Of a stretch of DNA of 64,000 nt, positions 52,175-61,405 are shown one piece after another (position 1 is the stretch's first letter; every line of letters begins with the position of its first letter). The notes under the pieces are model-generated. The model did not search any database. It was not told the origin of the DNA and was given only the letters and a program-made list of their open reading frames with translations. The stretch comes from an uncultured Clostridia bacterium. GTDB lineage: Bacteria; Bacillota; Clostridia; Oscillospirales; Acutalibacteraceae. The position numbers and the translations under genes were made by a program. The stretch spans positions 1 through 64,000 of the forward strand of contig CALWDJ010000010.1 in the NCBI GenBank assembly GCA_944376655.1, written 5' to 3'.

Positions 52175-54391
52175 ATGTCTTTGGGTAAAACATGGAACCG
52201 TGTCCTTGATTTTTTCCGAATCAAGACTCCTGACTTTTTTAAAGCCAACTTTGAGCTGACATCAACAAAACGCTCTAAAATCATAGGCTCGGTTATTTGT
52301 CTTGTAACGCTTATAGCGGTAATACTCGATGTAAACGCTTATATATCACAGGATTTCTCAAGCAAATGGCTGCTGCTCGCCTTCGCGCTTTTCTGCCCGT
52401 TTATACTCGGAATTTGCGCCGCGTTTTCGGTGACCATCAAAAACGGTATGTTCAATAAAGTATGGCATATGATTTTTATGCTTCTGATGCCGTTTGTCAC
52501 CATTACAATGACCGAGTGTCTGAATGACGTATTCATATACGATATGACCTATCTCGGATTTCTGGGAAACTATCTGCTTGTGATAATAATGTATTTCGTG
52601 GTATTTACGCTCACAGGCAGCTTCAGGCTTTCTTACCTTATTGTCAATCCGATACTTTTCGGTCTTGCCGTGGCTCACAGCTATATAATGGATTTCCGCG
52701 GCACGCCCTTCCTGCCGATGGATTTCCTCAGCATAGGCACAGCGGCGGGGGTTGCGAATACCTATAATTTCACACCGACCTACAAGGTGATGACGGCGTC
52801 GCTTATTTTTATTTTCATAATAATAATAGGCGTAAAAACAAAAACCCCGAAATACAATCTCTTGACAAAAATCATTTCCCGCGCCTTTACGGGCACATTC
52901 TCGGCTGTTCTGCTTATACTTTTCTATTTTACGAGCTTCTTTGCGGATATGGGCGTCAAGCCGGACTTCTGGAATCAGACAAGAGGCTATCACAATTACG
53001 GCTTCGCCTTCAATTTCTTCTGCAATACGAAGTATTTGTATATGTCTCAGCCTAACAACTACAATCCGGATAAAATAAAGGATTACGTCAGCAGCGTCGT
53101 GGACAGCGGCGACAGCAGCGAAACTCCGTCCACTGACGACGATTACACCAAGCCCAATATAATATGTATAATGAACGAGTCGCTTTCCGACCTCAGCGTT
53201 CTCGGCAACCTCACCACGAACGAGGACTATATGCCGTTTATGCACAGCCTTACCGAAAACACAATAAAAGGAAACCTTTATGTTCCGGTAATAGGCTCAG
53301 GCACCTCAAACACGGAATTTGAGTTTATAACCGGACATTCAACTGCGTTCCTTCCCTCAGGCAGCAATGCGTATATGCTGTATATCAAAAACCCGATTGC
53401 CTCTATCGTTTCAACCCTTGAGGCTCAAGGGTACTCTTCCTTTGCTCTCCACCCGTATTACGCGGAAGGCTGGGACCGCACAAGCGTATACAATTATCTC
53501 GGTTTTAACAACTTTATGAGCCTTGAGGATATAATTGATGTATCGTTTATGCGTGAATATAAAAGCAACGGAAGCAATCCGGATTTTCTCCAGTCTCTCA
53601 TAGATCAGTACTATCCGGGCAGCAATATGCTTATACGCCAGTATGTAAGCGATTCATACGATTACAGGCTGCTTATCGAGGATTACGAAAACAGGGACAC
53701 ATCTGTTCCATATTTCGCGTTTAACGTGACAATGCAGAACCACGGCGGATATACTACAAGCTGCGTCAATTTCGACGAATGTATTTACGCGACATCGGTA
53801 TCGAAGAACTACAACAAAGCGAATAAATACCTTTCGCTTGTAAAGGCAAGCGATGACGCTTTTAAAGAGCTTGTCGAATACTTCAGCAACGTTGACGAGC
53901 CGACGGTTATTTGTATGTTCGGCGATCATCAGCCCTCAATCGAAACCGACTTTATAGCCGAGGTAATGGGGGTTGACAATCTTTCAAACCTTACTCCCGA
54001 GCAGGAGCAGCTCCGTCATGTCACACCGTTCTTTATCTGGGCGAATTATGACATTGAGGAAAAGCAGATTGACAAGCTAAGCGCCAATTATCTGTCTTCC
54101 CTTGTGCTTGAGACCGCCGGAGTAAAGCTCACCGAATACAACAAATATCTGCTTAAGCTGTCTGAAACCCTGCCGGTTATCGATACAGTAGGATATATAG
54201 ACAACGAGAACAATTACTACAAGTGGAGCGACGTTTCACCGTACAGTCACCTGCTTGAAGAATACGAAAATATTCAGTACAACAGTATATTCGACCAGAA
54301 AAACACCAAATCCGACGTATTTTATCTGGACGGATATGTGCCTCAGGCGGCGGAACCGGAAGAAAACAGCTCATCGGGAGCGGACGAATGA
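52175..54391 (+). CDS. LTA synthase family protein (phosphoglycerol transferase-like)
   Basis: The 738-residue protein has about five N-terminal membrane segments (about residues 34-265) and an extracellular sulfatase-fold domain. Metal and catalytic candidates are the Glu in IMNESLSDL (about 335), the Thr in GSGTSNTEFEFITG (about 380), DRTSVYNYLG and FGDHQPS. It polymerises or transfers glycerol phosphate onto lipids or wall polymers; the exact polymer is not known. The C-terminal tail is Glu/Ser-rich. Start at MSLGKTW with AAAGGGA about 11 nt upstream. The NUDIX gene overlaps its stop. Confidence 0.9.
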   Translation: MSLGKTWNRVLDFFRIKTPDFFKANFELTSTKRSKIIGSVICLVTLIAVILDVNAYISQDFSSKWLLLAFALFCPFILGICAAFSVTIKNGMFNKVWHMIFMLLMPFVTITMTECLNDVFIYDMTYLGFLGNYLLVIIMYFVVFTLTGSFRLSYLIVNPILFGLAVAHSYIMDFRGTPFLPMDFLSIGTAAGVANTYNFTPTYKVMTASLIFIFIIIIGVKTKTPKYNLLTKIISRAFTGTFSAVLLILFYFTSFFADMGVKPDFWNQTRGYHNYGFAFNFFCNTKYLYMSQPNNYNPDKIKDYVSSVVDSGDSSETPSTDDDYTKPNIICIMNESLSDLSVLGNLTTNEDYMPFMHSLTENTIKGNLYVPVIGSGTSNTEFEFITGHSTAFLPSGSNAYMLYIKNPIASIVSTLEAQGYSSFALHPYYAEGWDRTSVYNYLGFNNFMSLEDIIDVSFMREYKSNGSNPDFLQSLIDQYYPGSNMLIRQYVSDSYDYRLLIEDYENRDTSVPYFAFNVTMQNHGGYTTSCVNFDECIYATSVSKNYNKANKYLSLVKASDDAFKELVEYFSNVDEPTVICMFGDHQPSIETDFIAEVMGVDNLSNLTPEQEQLRHVTPFFIWANYDIEEKQIDKLSANYLSSLVLETAGVKLTEYNKYLLKLSETLPVIDTVGYIDNENNYYKWSDVSPYSHLLEEYENIQYNSIFDQKNTKSDVFYLDGYVPQAAEPEENSSSGADE

Positions 54392-54852
54392 GAAACACCA
54401 CCCTCTGCCATATTGAAAAAGACGGCTGCTATCTGATGCTTCACCGCGTCAAAAAGGAAAACGACCTAAACCGCGACAAGTGGGTAGGCATCGGCGGAAA
54501 ATTTGAGGACAGGGAAAGTCCGGAGGAATGCAACAGCCGCGAGGTGCTTGAGGAAACAGGTCTTACGCTTAATTCGGCGCGCTACTGCGGAATAGTCACC
54601 TTTGTTTCGGACAAATGGGAAACGGAATATATGCATATATTTCATTCAGACAATTTTTCCGGAACAGTTAAGGACTGCGACGAAGGGGTGCTCGAGTGGG
54701 TCAGAAAGGAAAATCTGTATACGATGCCGATATGGGAGGGCGATAAGATTTTTCTCCGCCTTATAGAGGAAAATTCTCCGTTTTTCTCACTCAAGCTCGT
54801 ATACGAGGGCGACCGGCTGGTTTACTCGGCGCTCAACGGTGAAAAGCTGTGA
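54388..54852 (+). CDS. NUDIX hydrolase (MutT-like)
   Basis: Nucleotide diphosphate hydrolase of 154 residues. The Nudix box is GGKFEDRESPEECNSREVLEETGL (five residues, Glu, seven, REVLEE). It resembles 8-oxo-dGTP diphosphatase. Its start overlaps the LTA-synthase-like stop by 4 nt, and the next gene overlaps it by 4 nt. Confidence 0.92.
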   Translation: MRNTTLCHIEKDGCYLMLHRVKKENDLNRDKWVGIGGKFEDRESPEECNSREVLEETGLTLNSARYCGIVTFVSDKWETEYMHIFHSDNFSGTVKDCDEGVLEWVRKENLYTMPIWEGDKIFLRLIEENSPFFSLKLVYEGDRLVYSALNGEKL

Positions 54853-55280
54853 AGCCGCTTATAGTAAGCGCCTGCCTGTTAGGCACGGCGTGCAGGTACG
54901 ACGGGGCTTCAAAGCCCGCCGCCGGAATAATAACACTTAAGGATAAATATAATTTAATACCGGTCTGCCCCGAAATAATGGGAGGTCTGCCTACTCCGAG
55001 GACTCCCTGCGAAATTAAAAACGGCTGTGTGTTCAGCCGCGACGGCTCAGACCGCACCGCGCAGTATCTTAAAGGCGCAGACGAGGTTTTAAGGCTGGCG
55101 CGGTTTTTCGGCTGTGAGGCGGCACTGCTTAAAGAACGCAGTCCGGCGTGCGGCAGCGGCAAAATTTATGACGGCAGCTTTTCGGGAACGCTGACCGACG
55201 GGGACGGCATATGCGCCGCCCTGCTTAAAAAGCACGGAATAACGGTATACGGCGAATCCCGTATTGACGAACTTCTATGA
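54849..55280 (+). CDS. DUF523 family protein
   Basis: Cys-rich protein of 143 residues with VSACLLGTACRYDG, PVCPEIMGGLPTPRTPCEI and LLKERSPACGSGKIYDG, the signature of DUF523. Function unknown; metal binding is possible from the conserved Cys. It starts with GTG in GTGA overlap with the NUDIX gene. Confidence 0.9.
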   Translation: MKPLIVSACLLGTACRYDGASKPAAGIITLKDKYNLIPVCPEIMGGLPTPRTPCEIKNGCVFSRDGSDRTAQYLKGADEVLRLARFFGCEAALLKERSPACGSGKIYDGSFSGTLTDGDGICAALLKKHGITVYGESRIDELL

Positions 55281-55293
55281 CAGGCGGTGTAAT

Positions 55294-55872
55294 ATGAATA
55301 TCTGCTTATACGGCGCTTCAAGCAATGAAATAGATAAAAGCTATATTTCGGCGACCGAGAAGCTCGGCACGGTTATGGCAAAAAGAGGCCACAGCCTTGT
55401 TTTCGGCGGCGGCGGAAGCGGACTTATGGGCGCCGCGGCGCGCGGCGTATATTCCGCGGGAGGAAAAATCACAGGTGTGGCGCCTTCCTTTTTCAACGTT
55501 GACGGACGGCTTTTTGAGCACTGCACCGAATTTGTGTATACAAAAACAATGCGTGAGCGCAAGGAGATAATGGAGACCCGAGCCGACGCTTTTATTATGA
55601 CGCCGGGAGGCCCGGGCACATTTGACGAGTTTTTTGAGATTTTCACGCTAAGGCAGCTCGGGAGACATACAAAGCCGATAGCCGTATTCAATGTCGGCGG
55701 TTACTATAACGGGCTTAAAGCAATGCTTGAAAACGCGGCTGTTCAAAAATTTATGACCGAACAGGCGCTTAAGCTCTGTTTTTTCACGGAAGACCCGGAG
55801 GAGCTTTTCGATTATATTGAAAACCATAAAAGCGACCCGTCAGACATAGGGAGCTTCAAATATATAAGATAA
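55294..55872 (+). CDS. LOG family protein (cytokinin riboside monophosphate phosphoribohydrolase-like)
   Basis: Rossmann-fold protein of 192 residues of the TIGR00730 type: MNICLYGASSNEID, FGGGGSGLMGAAARGVY and PGGPGTFDEFFEIFTLRQL (PGGxGT-E motif). Hydrolysis of nucleotide monophosphates at the base-ribose bond is the known family activity. GGCGGTG lies before the ATG. The last of a four-gene run. Confidence 0.92.
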   Translation: MNICLYGASSNEIDKSYISATEKLGTVMAKRGHSLVFGGGGSGLMGAAARGVYSAGGKITGVAPSFFNVDGRLFEHCTEFVYTKTMRERKEIMETRADAFIMTPGGPGTFDEFFEIFTLRQLGRHTKPIAVFNVGGYYNGLKAMLENAAVQKFMTEQALKLCFFTEDPEELFDYIENHKSDPSDIGSFKYIR

Positions 55873-55911
55873 AAAAAACCGGCTGTTGCCTTTTCAGTGC
55901 AGCAGCCGGTT
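55871..55911 (-). terminator. Terminator of the SGNH hydrolase gene
   Basis: AACCGGCTG/CAGCCGGTT with further TGC/GCA pairs. The minus strand has seven T. It also ends the LOG gene on the plus strand. Confidence 0.85.
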
Positions 55912-55916
55912 CAAGT

Positions 55917-56702
55917 TTATCCGTGAAGATCGGTTCCTATAAAACCGACCTCATTGAAATCACGCATATTGTGCCTTATTATGTAATCAATATAAGAAGC
56001 AACCATTTTTGCGGTAAATACATATCCCATAGGGTTTAAATGACCGAGCATATAAAACTTCTCCCTGAATTTATCGTCATATACCGGTCCGTATTCAAGC
56101 AGGTCTAAAACATAAGTGTTGTCGAACTTTTCCGAAAAACCGTAAAGCAGCTTTCTGTGTTCCTGCTTTCCCTGCGGATTGCGATCGTTTTCGCCGTCAC
56201 GCAGCATAGTCATAAGAAAAAATTTGGCGCGCGGCTGAATTTCCTTCATTCTCTGGATTATCTGAGCATAATAGCCGGCAAAATTTTTCTTATTATTGCG
56301 CCAATCATTAAAATCAACATCGTCAACTGTTCCGACCGGCTTTTTCTGACCGAGTATATCGTTTACGCCCAGCGCTATTATATATGCCTGAGAGGCGTAT
56401 TCCGGATTCCAGAAATCCTTTTCATCGGCAAAAGATTCACAGTATTCCTCCGCTGTCATTCCGCCGCGCGAAAAATTATACACCTTGCTGCCGCACATAC
56501 GTGCGATGTACTGACCCCACGAATACTCGTACATATCATGGTAGGTATGCTCGCCTTTCTCGTTTTTTGCCTCAAACTCGCCTGATGAAAGACTGTCCCC
56601 TATACAGCAGATTGTTCTGAAAACAGATGTGAAACCTCCGTCAGCCGCTAATTTCTGAAGCGGCTTTTCGTTATCGTTTTCATAAATATCATTTAATATC
56701 AT
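55917..56702 (-). CDS. SGNH/GDSL-family hydrolase
   Basis: Esterase-like protein of 261 residues. Block I is CIGDSLSSGEF, block II contains the Gly in NFSRGGMTAE, block III is LGVNDIL and block V is GHLNPMGY. No signal peptide, so cytoplasmic. Substrate unknown (esters, lipids or carbohydrate esters). The start at 56702 follows GGGGTG. It stands alone, divergent from rpmH. Confidence 0.88.
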   Translation of the reverse strand: MILNDIYENDNEKPLQKLAADGGFTSVFRTICCIGDSLSSGEFEAKNEKGEHTYHDMYEYSWGQYIARMCGSKVYNFSRGGMTAEEYCESFADEKDFWNPEYASQAYIIALGVNDILGQKKPVGTVDDVDFNDWRNNKKNFAGYYAQIIQRMKEIQPRAKFFLMTMLRDGENDRNPQGKQEHRKLLYGFSEKFDNTYVLDLLEYGPVYDDKFREKFYMLGHLNPMGYVFTAKMVASYIDYIIRHNMRDFNEVGFIGTDLHG

Positions 56703-56784
56703 AATATCCACACCCCTTTTTTACAATTATAATTACAAATACACCATTTTACAAGTATATTTTTTGCTGTTTTAAATTTTTTTA

Positions 56785-56814
56785 TTGACATGGATATGGA
56801 ATTTGGGGTATAAT
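56785..56814 (+). promoter_or_regulatory. rpmH promoter
   Basis: TTGACA, 18-bp spacer, TATAAT, about 85 bp before the rpmH start. Confidence 0.8.
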
Positions 56815-56899
56815 TTAGAATCGATAGGTTATGACTTGAATTATCAAAAGATATTTACGGTGTTCATAACCGATATGCGTTTATAAGGAGGGTTTACAA

Positions 56900-57034
56900 A
56901 TGAAAAGGACTTACCAGCCTAAAAAGCTCCACAGAAAAAAGGAGCACGGCTTTTTAAAGAGAATGGCTACCGCTAACGGCCGCAAGGTACTTGCCCGCCG
57001 CAGAGCCAAAGGCAGAAAGCAGCTGACATACTGA
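56900..57034 (+). CDS. rpmH: 50S ribosomal protein L34
   Basis: A 44-residue protein, [18 protein letters not shown] at its start and [13 protein letters not shown] at its end. AAGGAGGG lies 7 nt upstream. It starts the rpmH-rnpA-yidD-yidC-khpB block. dnaA is not upstream, so the usual origin arrangement is not present here. Confidence 0.97.
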   Translation: MKRTYQPKKLHRKKEHGFLKRMATANGRKVLARRRAKGRKQLTY

Positions 57035-57075
57035 TAGCATCGTTTTTCGGCGTCAGTGTGCCGAATCGGGACAGG

Positions 57076-57165
57076 CTGCTTTCCGCACTGCCTGTCTTCA
57101 TAAAACAGTAAAGCTGCCGCTTCCATATTTATTATGACAGGCTAAAGCCACTTAAAGTGGCTTTT
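57076..57165 (+). terminator. Hairpins between rpmH and rnpA, possible attenuator
   Basis: Two stems lie in the 145-bp gap: GACAGGC/GCCTGTC (about 57070-57097) and AAAGCCACTT/AAGTGGCTTT (57144-57165), the second followed by TTTTCATTTT. It could reduce expression of rnpA relative to rpmH. Confidence 0.6.
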
Positions 57166-57179
57166 CATTTTATTGTAGT

Positions 57180-57554
57180 ATGAACAACAGTGTAATTAAG
57201 CTAAAGGAAAATTACAGCTTCAGGCGCGCTTACAAAAAAGGAAAATCATTTGTGTCGCCTTTTTTTGTCATATATGTCGTCAAAGCGCGCAAAGGAATTC
57301 GTCTCGGAATAACCGCCGGCAAGAAAATAGGCGGAGCGGTTAAACGTAACCGTGCAAAAAGAGTTATAACCGCCGCTTTCAGGGAATGTCTGCCCCTAAT
57401 TACGGCGGGCTACGATTTCGTAATTGTAGCAAGAACCAGAATACTTGATATCAAAAGTACCGATGCCGCCGCTTCCATGAAAAAGCTCATGGTTCAGGCG
57501 GGCGTTATAAACGATGTGATTGAGAATGAGCAGACTTCTGATATGGCTGATTAG
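57180..57554 (+). CDS. rnpA: Ribonuclease P protein component
   Basis: The 124-residue protein has [17 protein letters not shown] and the RNR motif in [19 protein letters not shown]. No Shine-Dalgarno site precedes the ATG at 57180, which lies 14 nt after a terminator-like stem. yidD overlaps its end. Confidence 0.94.
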   Translation: MNNSVIKLKENYSFRRAYKKGKSFVSPFFVIYVVKARKGIRLGITAGKKIGGAVKRNRAKRVITAAFRECLPLITAGYDFVIVARTRILDIKSTDAAASMKKLMVQAGVINDVIENEQTSDMAD

Positions 57555-57753
57555 ATTTTATCAGAAAAATATTTCGCCGCGCAAAATTTCCTGCTGCAGA
57601 TTTACACCCACCTGTTCCGCGTACGCGATTGAGGCAATACAGAAGCGGGGCGTTATTGTGGGTACGGCTTTGAGTATCTGGCGTATTCTGCGCTGTAATC
57701 CGTTCTGCAGGGGCGGTTATGATCCGGTGCCCGAAAAGCGCGCGCGGCGCTGA
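57526..57753 (+). CDS. yidD: Membrane protein insertion efficiency factor YidD
   Basis: The 75-residue protein has [18 protein letters not shown] and [16 protein letters not shown], then [13 protein letters not shown]. It assists YidC-dependent insertion. It overlaps rnpA by 29 bases. Confidence 0.95.
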   Translation: MSRLLIWLIRFYQKNISPRKISCCRFTPTCSAYAIEAIQKRGVIVGTALSIWRILRCNPFCRGGYDPVPEKRARR

Positions 57754-57805
57754 ACAAAAAATATATCCGTTTCCGCCTTGCGCGGTGCGAATGGACGGTG
57801 CATAA

Positions 57806-58735
57806 ATGCAAACAATTTTCAATATTATAAATATACCTCTCGGCTGGGTTCTCGAAAACCTCGCCGGACTGTTCGGCGGCAACTTTGCCGCGTCAGTTTT
57901 CTTTTTCACGCTTCTGGCAAATATTGTGCTTATACCCCTCAGTATAAAAAGCCAGAAATCCTCGGTTCAGCAGACCAGAATAAAACCCAAGCTCGACGAC
58001 CTTAAAAAAAGATACGGGGACGACAAGCAGAAATACAGTGAAGCTATGCAGAAGCTGTATCAGGAGGAAGGCGTGTCTATGTCGGGCGGCTGCCTGCCTA
58101 TGATACTTCGTCTTGTCCTTATGATGAGTATTTACTGGCTGATCATGTCACCTCTCACCTACCTTATGCATATTGACAAATCGGTAATAACCGAAGCGGC
58201 GAATCAGCTTTCGGGAAATAAGTCCGAGCTTCAGATAATCGAAGCTATAAGAAACGGTGAAATAAATTTCCCCGAAATATCTTCAAAGCTCAACAGCATT
58301 GATTTTAACCTTTTCGGAATCGACCTTACAGAGTCCCCGAAATTCTCGTTTGACATATTCCACGACGCTCAGCTTATCTGGATTATGCCGGTAATAGCGT
58401 TTTTAGCACAGATGCTGACCAGCGCGCTGTCGCTTATGATGCAGAAAAAAATCAATCCGGACGCTCCCAATATGATGGGTATGATGCTTACAATGCCGCT
58501 GATTTCTCTTATAATAGGCTTTACACTGCCGGGCGGCGTTACGTTTTACTGGACCTGCTCGTCGCTTATCGGCGGAATAATACAGATAGGCGTGCAGCAA
58601 TTCTACGGGCCGCATAAAATGCTGTCGAGGCAGCGTCTTAAGGAGCTCAACAAGGAATGTGACTTTGAGGAAATACAGTTGAAAAAGGCGGCTTCGGCGG
58701 ACGCTTCCGACCAAAGCGTTCAAGCAGGAAAATAA
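57806..58735 (+). CDS. yidC: Membrane protein insertase YidC (Oxa1 family)
   Basis: The 309-residue protein has about five membrane segments. FFFTLLANIVLIPLSIKSQKS and MKLQ-like cytoplasmic loop regions (KPKLDDLKKRYGDDKQKYSEAMQKLYQ) are typical. No lipobox is present, unlike Bacillus SpoIIIJ. Cytoplasmic C-terminal tail is charged. Confidence 0.94.
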   Translation: MQTIFNIINIPLGWVLENLAGLFGGNFAASVFFFTLLANIVLIPLSIKSQKSSVQQTRIKPKLDDLKKRYGDDKQKYSEAMQKLYQEEGVSMSGGCLPMILRLVLMMSIYWLIMSPLTYLMHIDKSVITEAANQLSGNKSELQIIEAIRNGEINFPEISSKLNSIDFNLFGIDLTESPKFSFDIFHDAQLIWIMPVIAFLAQMLTSALSLMMQKKINPDAPNMMGMMLTMPLISLIIGFTLPGGVTFYWTCSSLIGGIIQIGVQQFYGPHKMLSRQRLKELNKECDFEEIQLKKAASADASDQSVQAGK

Positions 58736-58754
58736 ATTGACAGGAGGTTATCTC

Positions 58755-59822
58755 TTGATTAAAGAAGCAAGAGGCTTCGGCAATACGATAGACGAGGCAA
58801 AAGAAAAAGCCATCGCGGAACTCAACGCGGCGGAAGATGAAGAAATACAGTTTGAAGTAATAGACACTCCGAAGAAAAAGACTCTCGGACTTTTCGGGGG
58901 AAGACAGGCTCAGGTCAGAGTTTTTGTCGAGATACCCGACGAAAAGCCGAAGCAGCGCAAAAAAAATCCGCAGAAGCCTGTAAAGACGGAGCAGAAGCCT
59001 GTAAAGACGGAGCAGAAGCCGTCCGCAGAAAAGGCTCAGCCTGCTGAAGTAAAGCCTCAGAAAAGTGAAAAGCCGGCGGAAAAGACAGCTCCGAAGGCAG
59101 AAGAAAAGGCCGCGCCGCAGTCATTTGAGGAAACCGAAAGCAAGGAAGCAAAAGAAAAAAAGCAGCCGAATAAAAAATATGACCTCAGCGAGGGCTACGG
59201 AGAGCTGAAAGATGCCGACGAGGTTCCCGCCGACACGAAAGCCGGAAAAGCGGTAGCTTATATCAGAACCGTACTCTCACATCTCGGCTGTTCGGAGATC
59301 ACAATAAAAGTCGCCGAAAAAGAAAACGCCGCCCTTATAGAGCTTGACGGCGAGGGACTCGGAACCGTTATCGGTCACCGCGGCGAAACACTTGACGCCA
59401 TTCAGTACCTTACGGGGCTTGCGGCAAACAACGGCGGCGGATATTACAGAGTCGCCATAAATATCGGAAATTACCGTGAAAAGCGTGAGGAAGCGCTTAT
59501 CGCTCTTGCGAAGCGCGTTTCCGGTCAGGTGCTTAAAACCGGAAAGAACCGCAGTCTTGAGCCTATGAATCCTTACGAGAGACGTATTATACACACCACT
59601 GTTCAGGGAATTGAGGGCGTTGCTTCCAATTCCTTCGGAGAAGGCGCGGCAAGGCGCGTTGTTATTTCACTTGAGGGGTCCGACCCGAGGCCACCAAAAA
59701 GGGAAAGCTCAAGGCGCGGCGGCCGTTCAAACCGCCGTCCCGCACAGAAAAGCACTCCGGCCGCTCCGACAAGAGAACCGAAGAAGGACAGCGATACTCC
59801 ACTGTACGGCAAAATAAACTGA
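58755..59822 (+). CDS. khpB: RNA-binding protein KhpB (Jag)
   Basis: The 355-residue protein has an N-terminal Jag domain (about 1-55), a low-complexity linker of about 110 residues rich in Lys, Pro, Glu and Ala, a KH domain with TVIGHRGETLDAIQ, and an R3H domain with NPYERRIIHTTVQ. The C-terminal tail is Arg/Pro-rich. The TTG start is set by AGGAGG. The linker includes a 21-bp tandem duplication at 58971-59012. Confidence 0.93.
   Translation: MIKEARGFGNTIDEAKEKAIAELNAAEDEEIQFEVIDTPKKKTLGLFGGRQAQVRVFVEIPDEKPKQRKKNPQKPVKTEQKPVKTEQKPSAEKAQPAEVKPQKSEKPAEKTAPKAEEKAAPQSFEETESKEAKEKKQPNKKYDLSEGYGELKDADEVPADTKAGKAVAYIRTVLSHLGCSEITIKVAEKENAALIELDGEGLGTVIGHRGETLDAIQYLTGLAANNGGGYYRVAINIGNYREKREEALIALAKRVSGQVLKTGKNRSLEPMNPYERRIIHTTVQGIEGVASNSFGEGAARRVVISLEGSDPRPPKRESSRRGGRSNRRPAQKSTPAAPTREPKKDSDTPLYGKIN
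58971..59020 (+). repeat. 21-bp tandem repeat in khpB
   Basis: Two exact 21-bp units (58971-58991, 58992-59012) and the first 8 bases of a third encode KPVKTEQ repeats in the linker. Confidence 0.9.
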
Positions 59823-59833
59823 ATAACATAAAT

Positions 59834-59880
59834 AATATGAACACGAACGGTCTTTCAGTCTTTTCGTGTTCATTATTTTG
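59834..59880 (+). terminator. khpB terminator
   Basis: TGAACACGAA/TTCGTGTTCA stem followed by TTATTTT. A second short stem, CCCGA/TCGGG, followed by TTTTTTT after about 10 bases, lies at 59910-59937. Confidence 0.8.
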
Positions 59881-59968
59881 CAGTCAGTTTTTATAAGATC
59901 CTATCCCCGATGTCGGGAATACTGTCGTTTTTTTATTCAAAAGTAATATTTTTGTCATAATTAAAAAA

Positions 59969-59997
59969 TTGACAAATCAGCCAAATATGTTTATAAT
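59969..59997 (+). promoter_or_regulatory. murA promoter
   Basis: TTGACA, 17-bp spacer, TATAAT, about 70 bp before the murA start. Confidence 0.85.
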
Positions 59998-60067
59998 ACT
60001 AAACGTATTGATTTTTAAATTACGGTAACACTATATATAAATATTCTTGTGACTGGGAGTGCCTCTT

Positions 60068-61354
60068 TTGGAGAAATTCGTAATTAACGGCGGCAACGCC
60101 TTAAAAGGTGAAGTCCGCATAAGCGGAGCTAAAAACGCCGCTGTTGCCATACTTCCCGCGGTTCTGCTTTCAGATGAGCCCTGTGTAATTGAAAACCTTC
60201 CCAATATTTCCGATGTGACTACCCTTCTTAAAGCGATGCAGTGCCTCGGCGCACAGATAAAAACGATAAACAAGACCACTGTGGAAATCGATCCCCGCCA
60301 TGTTAACTCATTTGTGGTTTCAAAAAAAATGGCGGAAGGTATGAGAGCCTCAAGCTATTTTCTCGGTGCTCTGCTCGGAAGACTCAAAAGAGCGAGGGTA
60401 TCGCCTCCGGGCGGCTGTGATTTCGGAGTCAGACCGATTGACCAGCACATAAAGGGTTTTGAGGCGCTCGGCGCCAGAATGACCATTGAAAACGGAATGG
60501 TTGACGCGAAAGCCCAGCAGCTTTCCGGATGCTCAATTTATCTTGATGTCGTTTCGGTCGGAGCGACAATAAATATTATGCTCGCGGCGGTCAAGGCAAA
60601 CGGACTTACGGTAATAGAAAACGCCGCCAGAGAGCCTCATATAGTCGATCTCGCGAATTTCCTCAACTCAATGGGCGCGAATATAATGGGCGCGGGCACC
60701 GGCGTTATAAAAATACGCGGAGTAAAGCATTTGAGCGGGACGACTTACAGTATTATTCCCGACCAGATCGAGGCAGGCACCTATATGGCAGCCGCCGTGG
60801 CGGCGCGCGGGGATATACTTGTCACGAATGTTACGCCGAAGCACCTTGAATCCATAATCGCGAAGCTCATAGAAATCGGGGCTAAAGTTACCGAGTATGA
60901 TGAAGCTGTCAGAGTGCAGATGACAAGGCGCCCGAAAAAATGCAATATAAAAACAATGCCTCACCCCGGCTTCCCTACCGATATGCAGCCCCAGATCGCC
61001 ACGGTGCTGAGCCTTGCGGACGGCACCAGCATAGTGACCGAGGGCGTGTGGGACAGCCGTTTCAGATATGTCGAACAGCTCACCCTTATGGGGGCGGATA
61101 TTCAGGTTGACGGAAAAACGGCGGTCATCACCGGAGTGAAAAGCCTTAATTCCGCTCCGGTCAGAGCGGTCGATTTAAGAGCGGGCGCCGCGATGATTAT
61201 AGCGGGACTTGCCGCCAACGGAACTACGGAAATAGAGGAAATCGACCATATTGACAGAGGATATGAAAACGTCGTGGAGAAATTCTCCGCGCTCGGTGCC
61301 GACATAAAGCGCGTGCCCGTATTTGACACGGCTCCGATGCTTAAACAGGCTTAA
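60068..61354 (+). CDS. murA: UDP-N-acetylglucosamine 1-carboxyvinyltransferase
   Basis: First committed step of peptidoglycan synthesis. The 428-residue protein has INGGNALKGEVRISGAKNAAV, the catalytic Cys in SPPGGCDFGVRP (target of fosfomycin) and DLRAGAAMIIAGLAANG. The TTG at 60068 is set by GGGAG 8 nt upstream; a GTG 3 codons earlier lacks a site. It has its own promoter and terminator. Two MurA paralogues are common in Firmicutes; only one lies here. Confidence 0.95.
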   Translation: MEKFVINGGNALKGEVRISGAKNAAVAILPAVLLSDEPCVIENLPNISDVTTLLKAMQCLGAQIKTINKTTVEIDPRHVNSFVVSKKMAEGMRASSYFLGALLGRLKRARVSPPGGCDFGVRPIDQHIKGFEALGARMTIENGMVDAKAQQLSGCSIYLDVVSVGATINIMLAAVKANGLTVIENAAREPHIVDLANFLNSMGANIMGAGTGVIKIRGVKHLSGTTYSIIPDQIEAGTYMAAAVAARGDILVTNVTPKHLESIIAKLIEIGAKVTEYDEAVRVQMTRRPKKCNIKTMPHPGFPTDMQPQIATVLSLADGTSIVTEGVWDSRFRYVEQLTLMGADIQVDGKTAVITGVKSLNSAPVRAVDLRAGAAMIIAGLAANGTTEIEEIDHIDRGYENVVEKFSALGADIKRVPVFDTAPMLKQA

Positions 61355-61363
61355 ACCGATTCA

Positions 61364-61393
61364 AGCGGACCGTTTTTCCGGTCCGCTTTTTTA
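61364..61393 (+). terminator. murA terminator
   Basis: AGCGGACCG/CGGTCCGCT stem followed by TTTTTT, 10 bp after the murA stop and 25 bp before walJ. Confidence 0.85.
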
Positions 61394-61405
61394 AGGAGAT
61401 TATAA

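Noticed and set aside
56785..57554. Possible replication origin near rpmH-rnpA
   Set aside because: dnaA is not adjacent and I saw no cluster of DnaA boxes; the strand switch at about 33 kb is not convincing evidence by itself.
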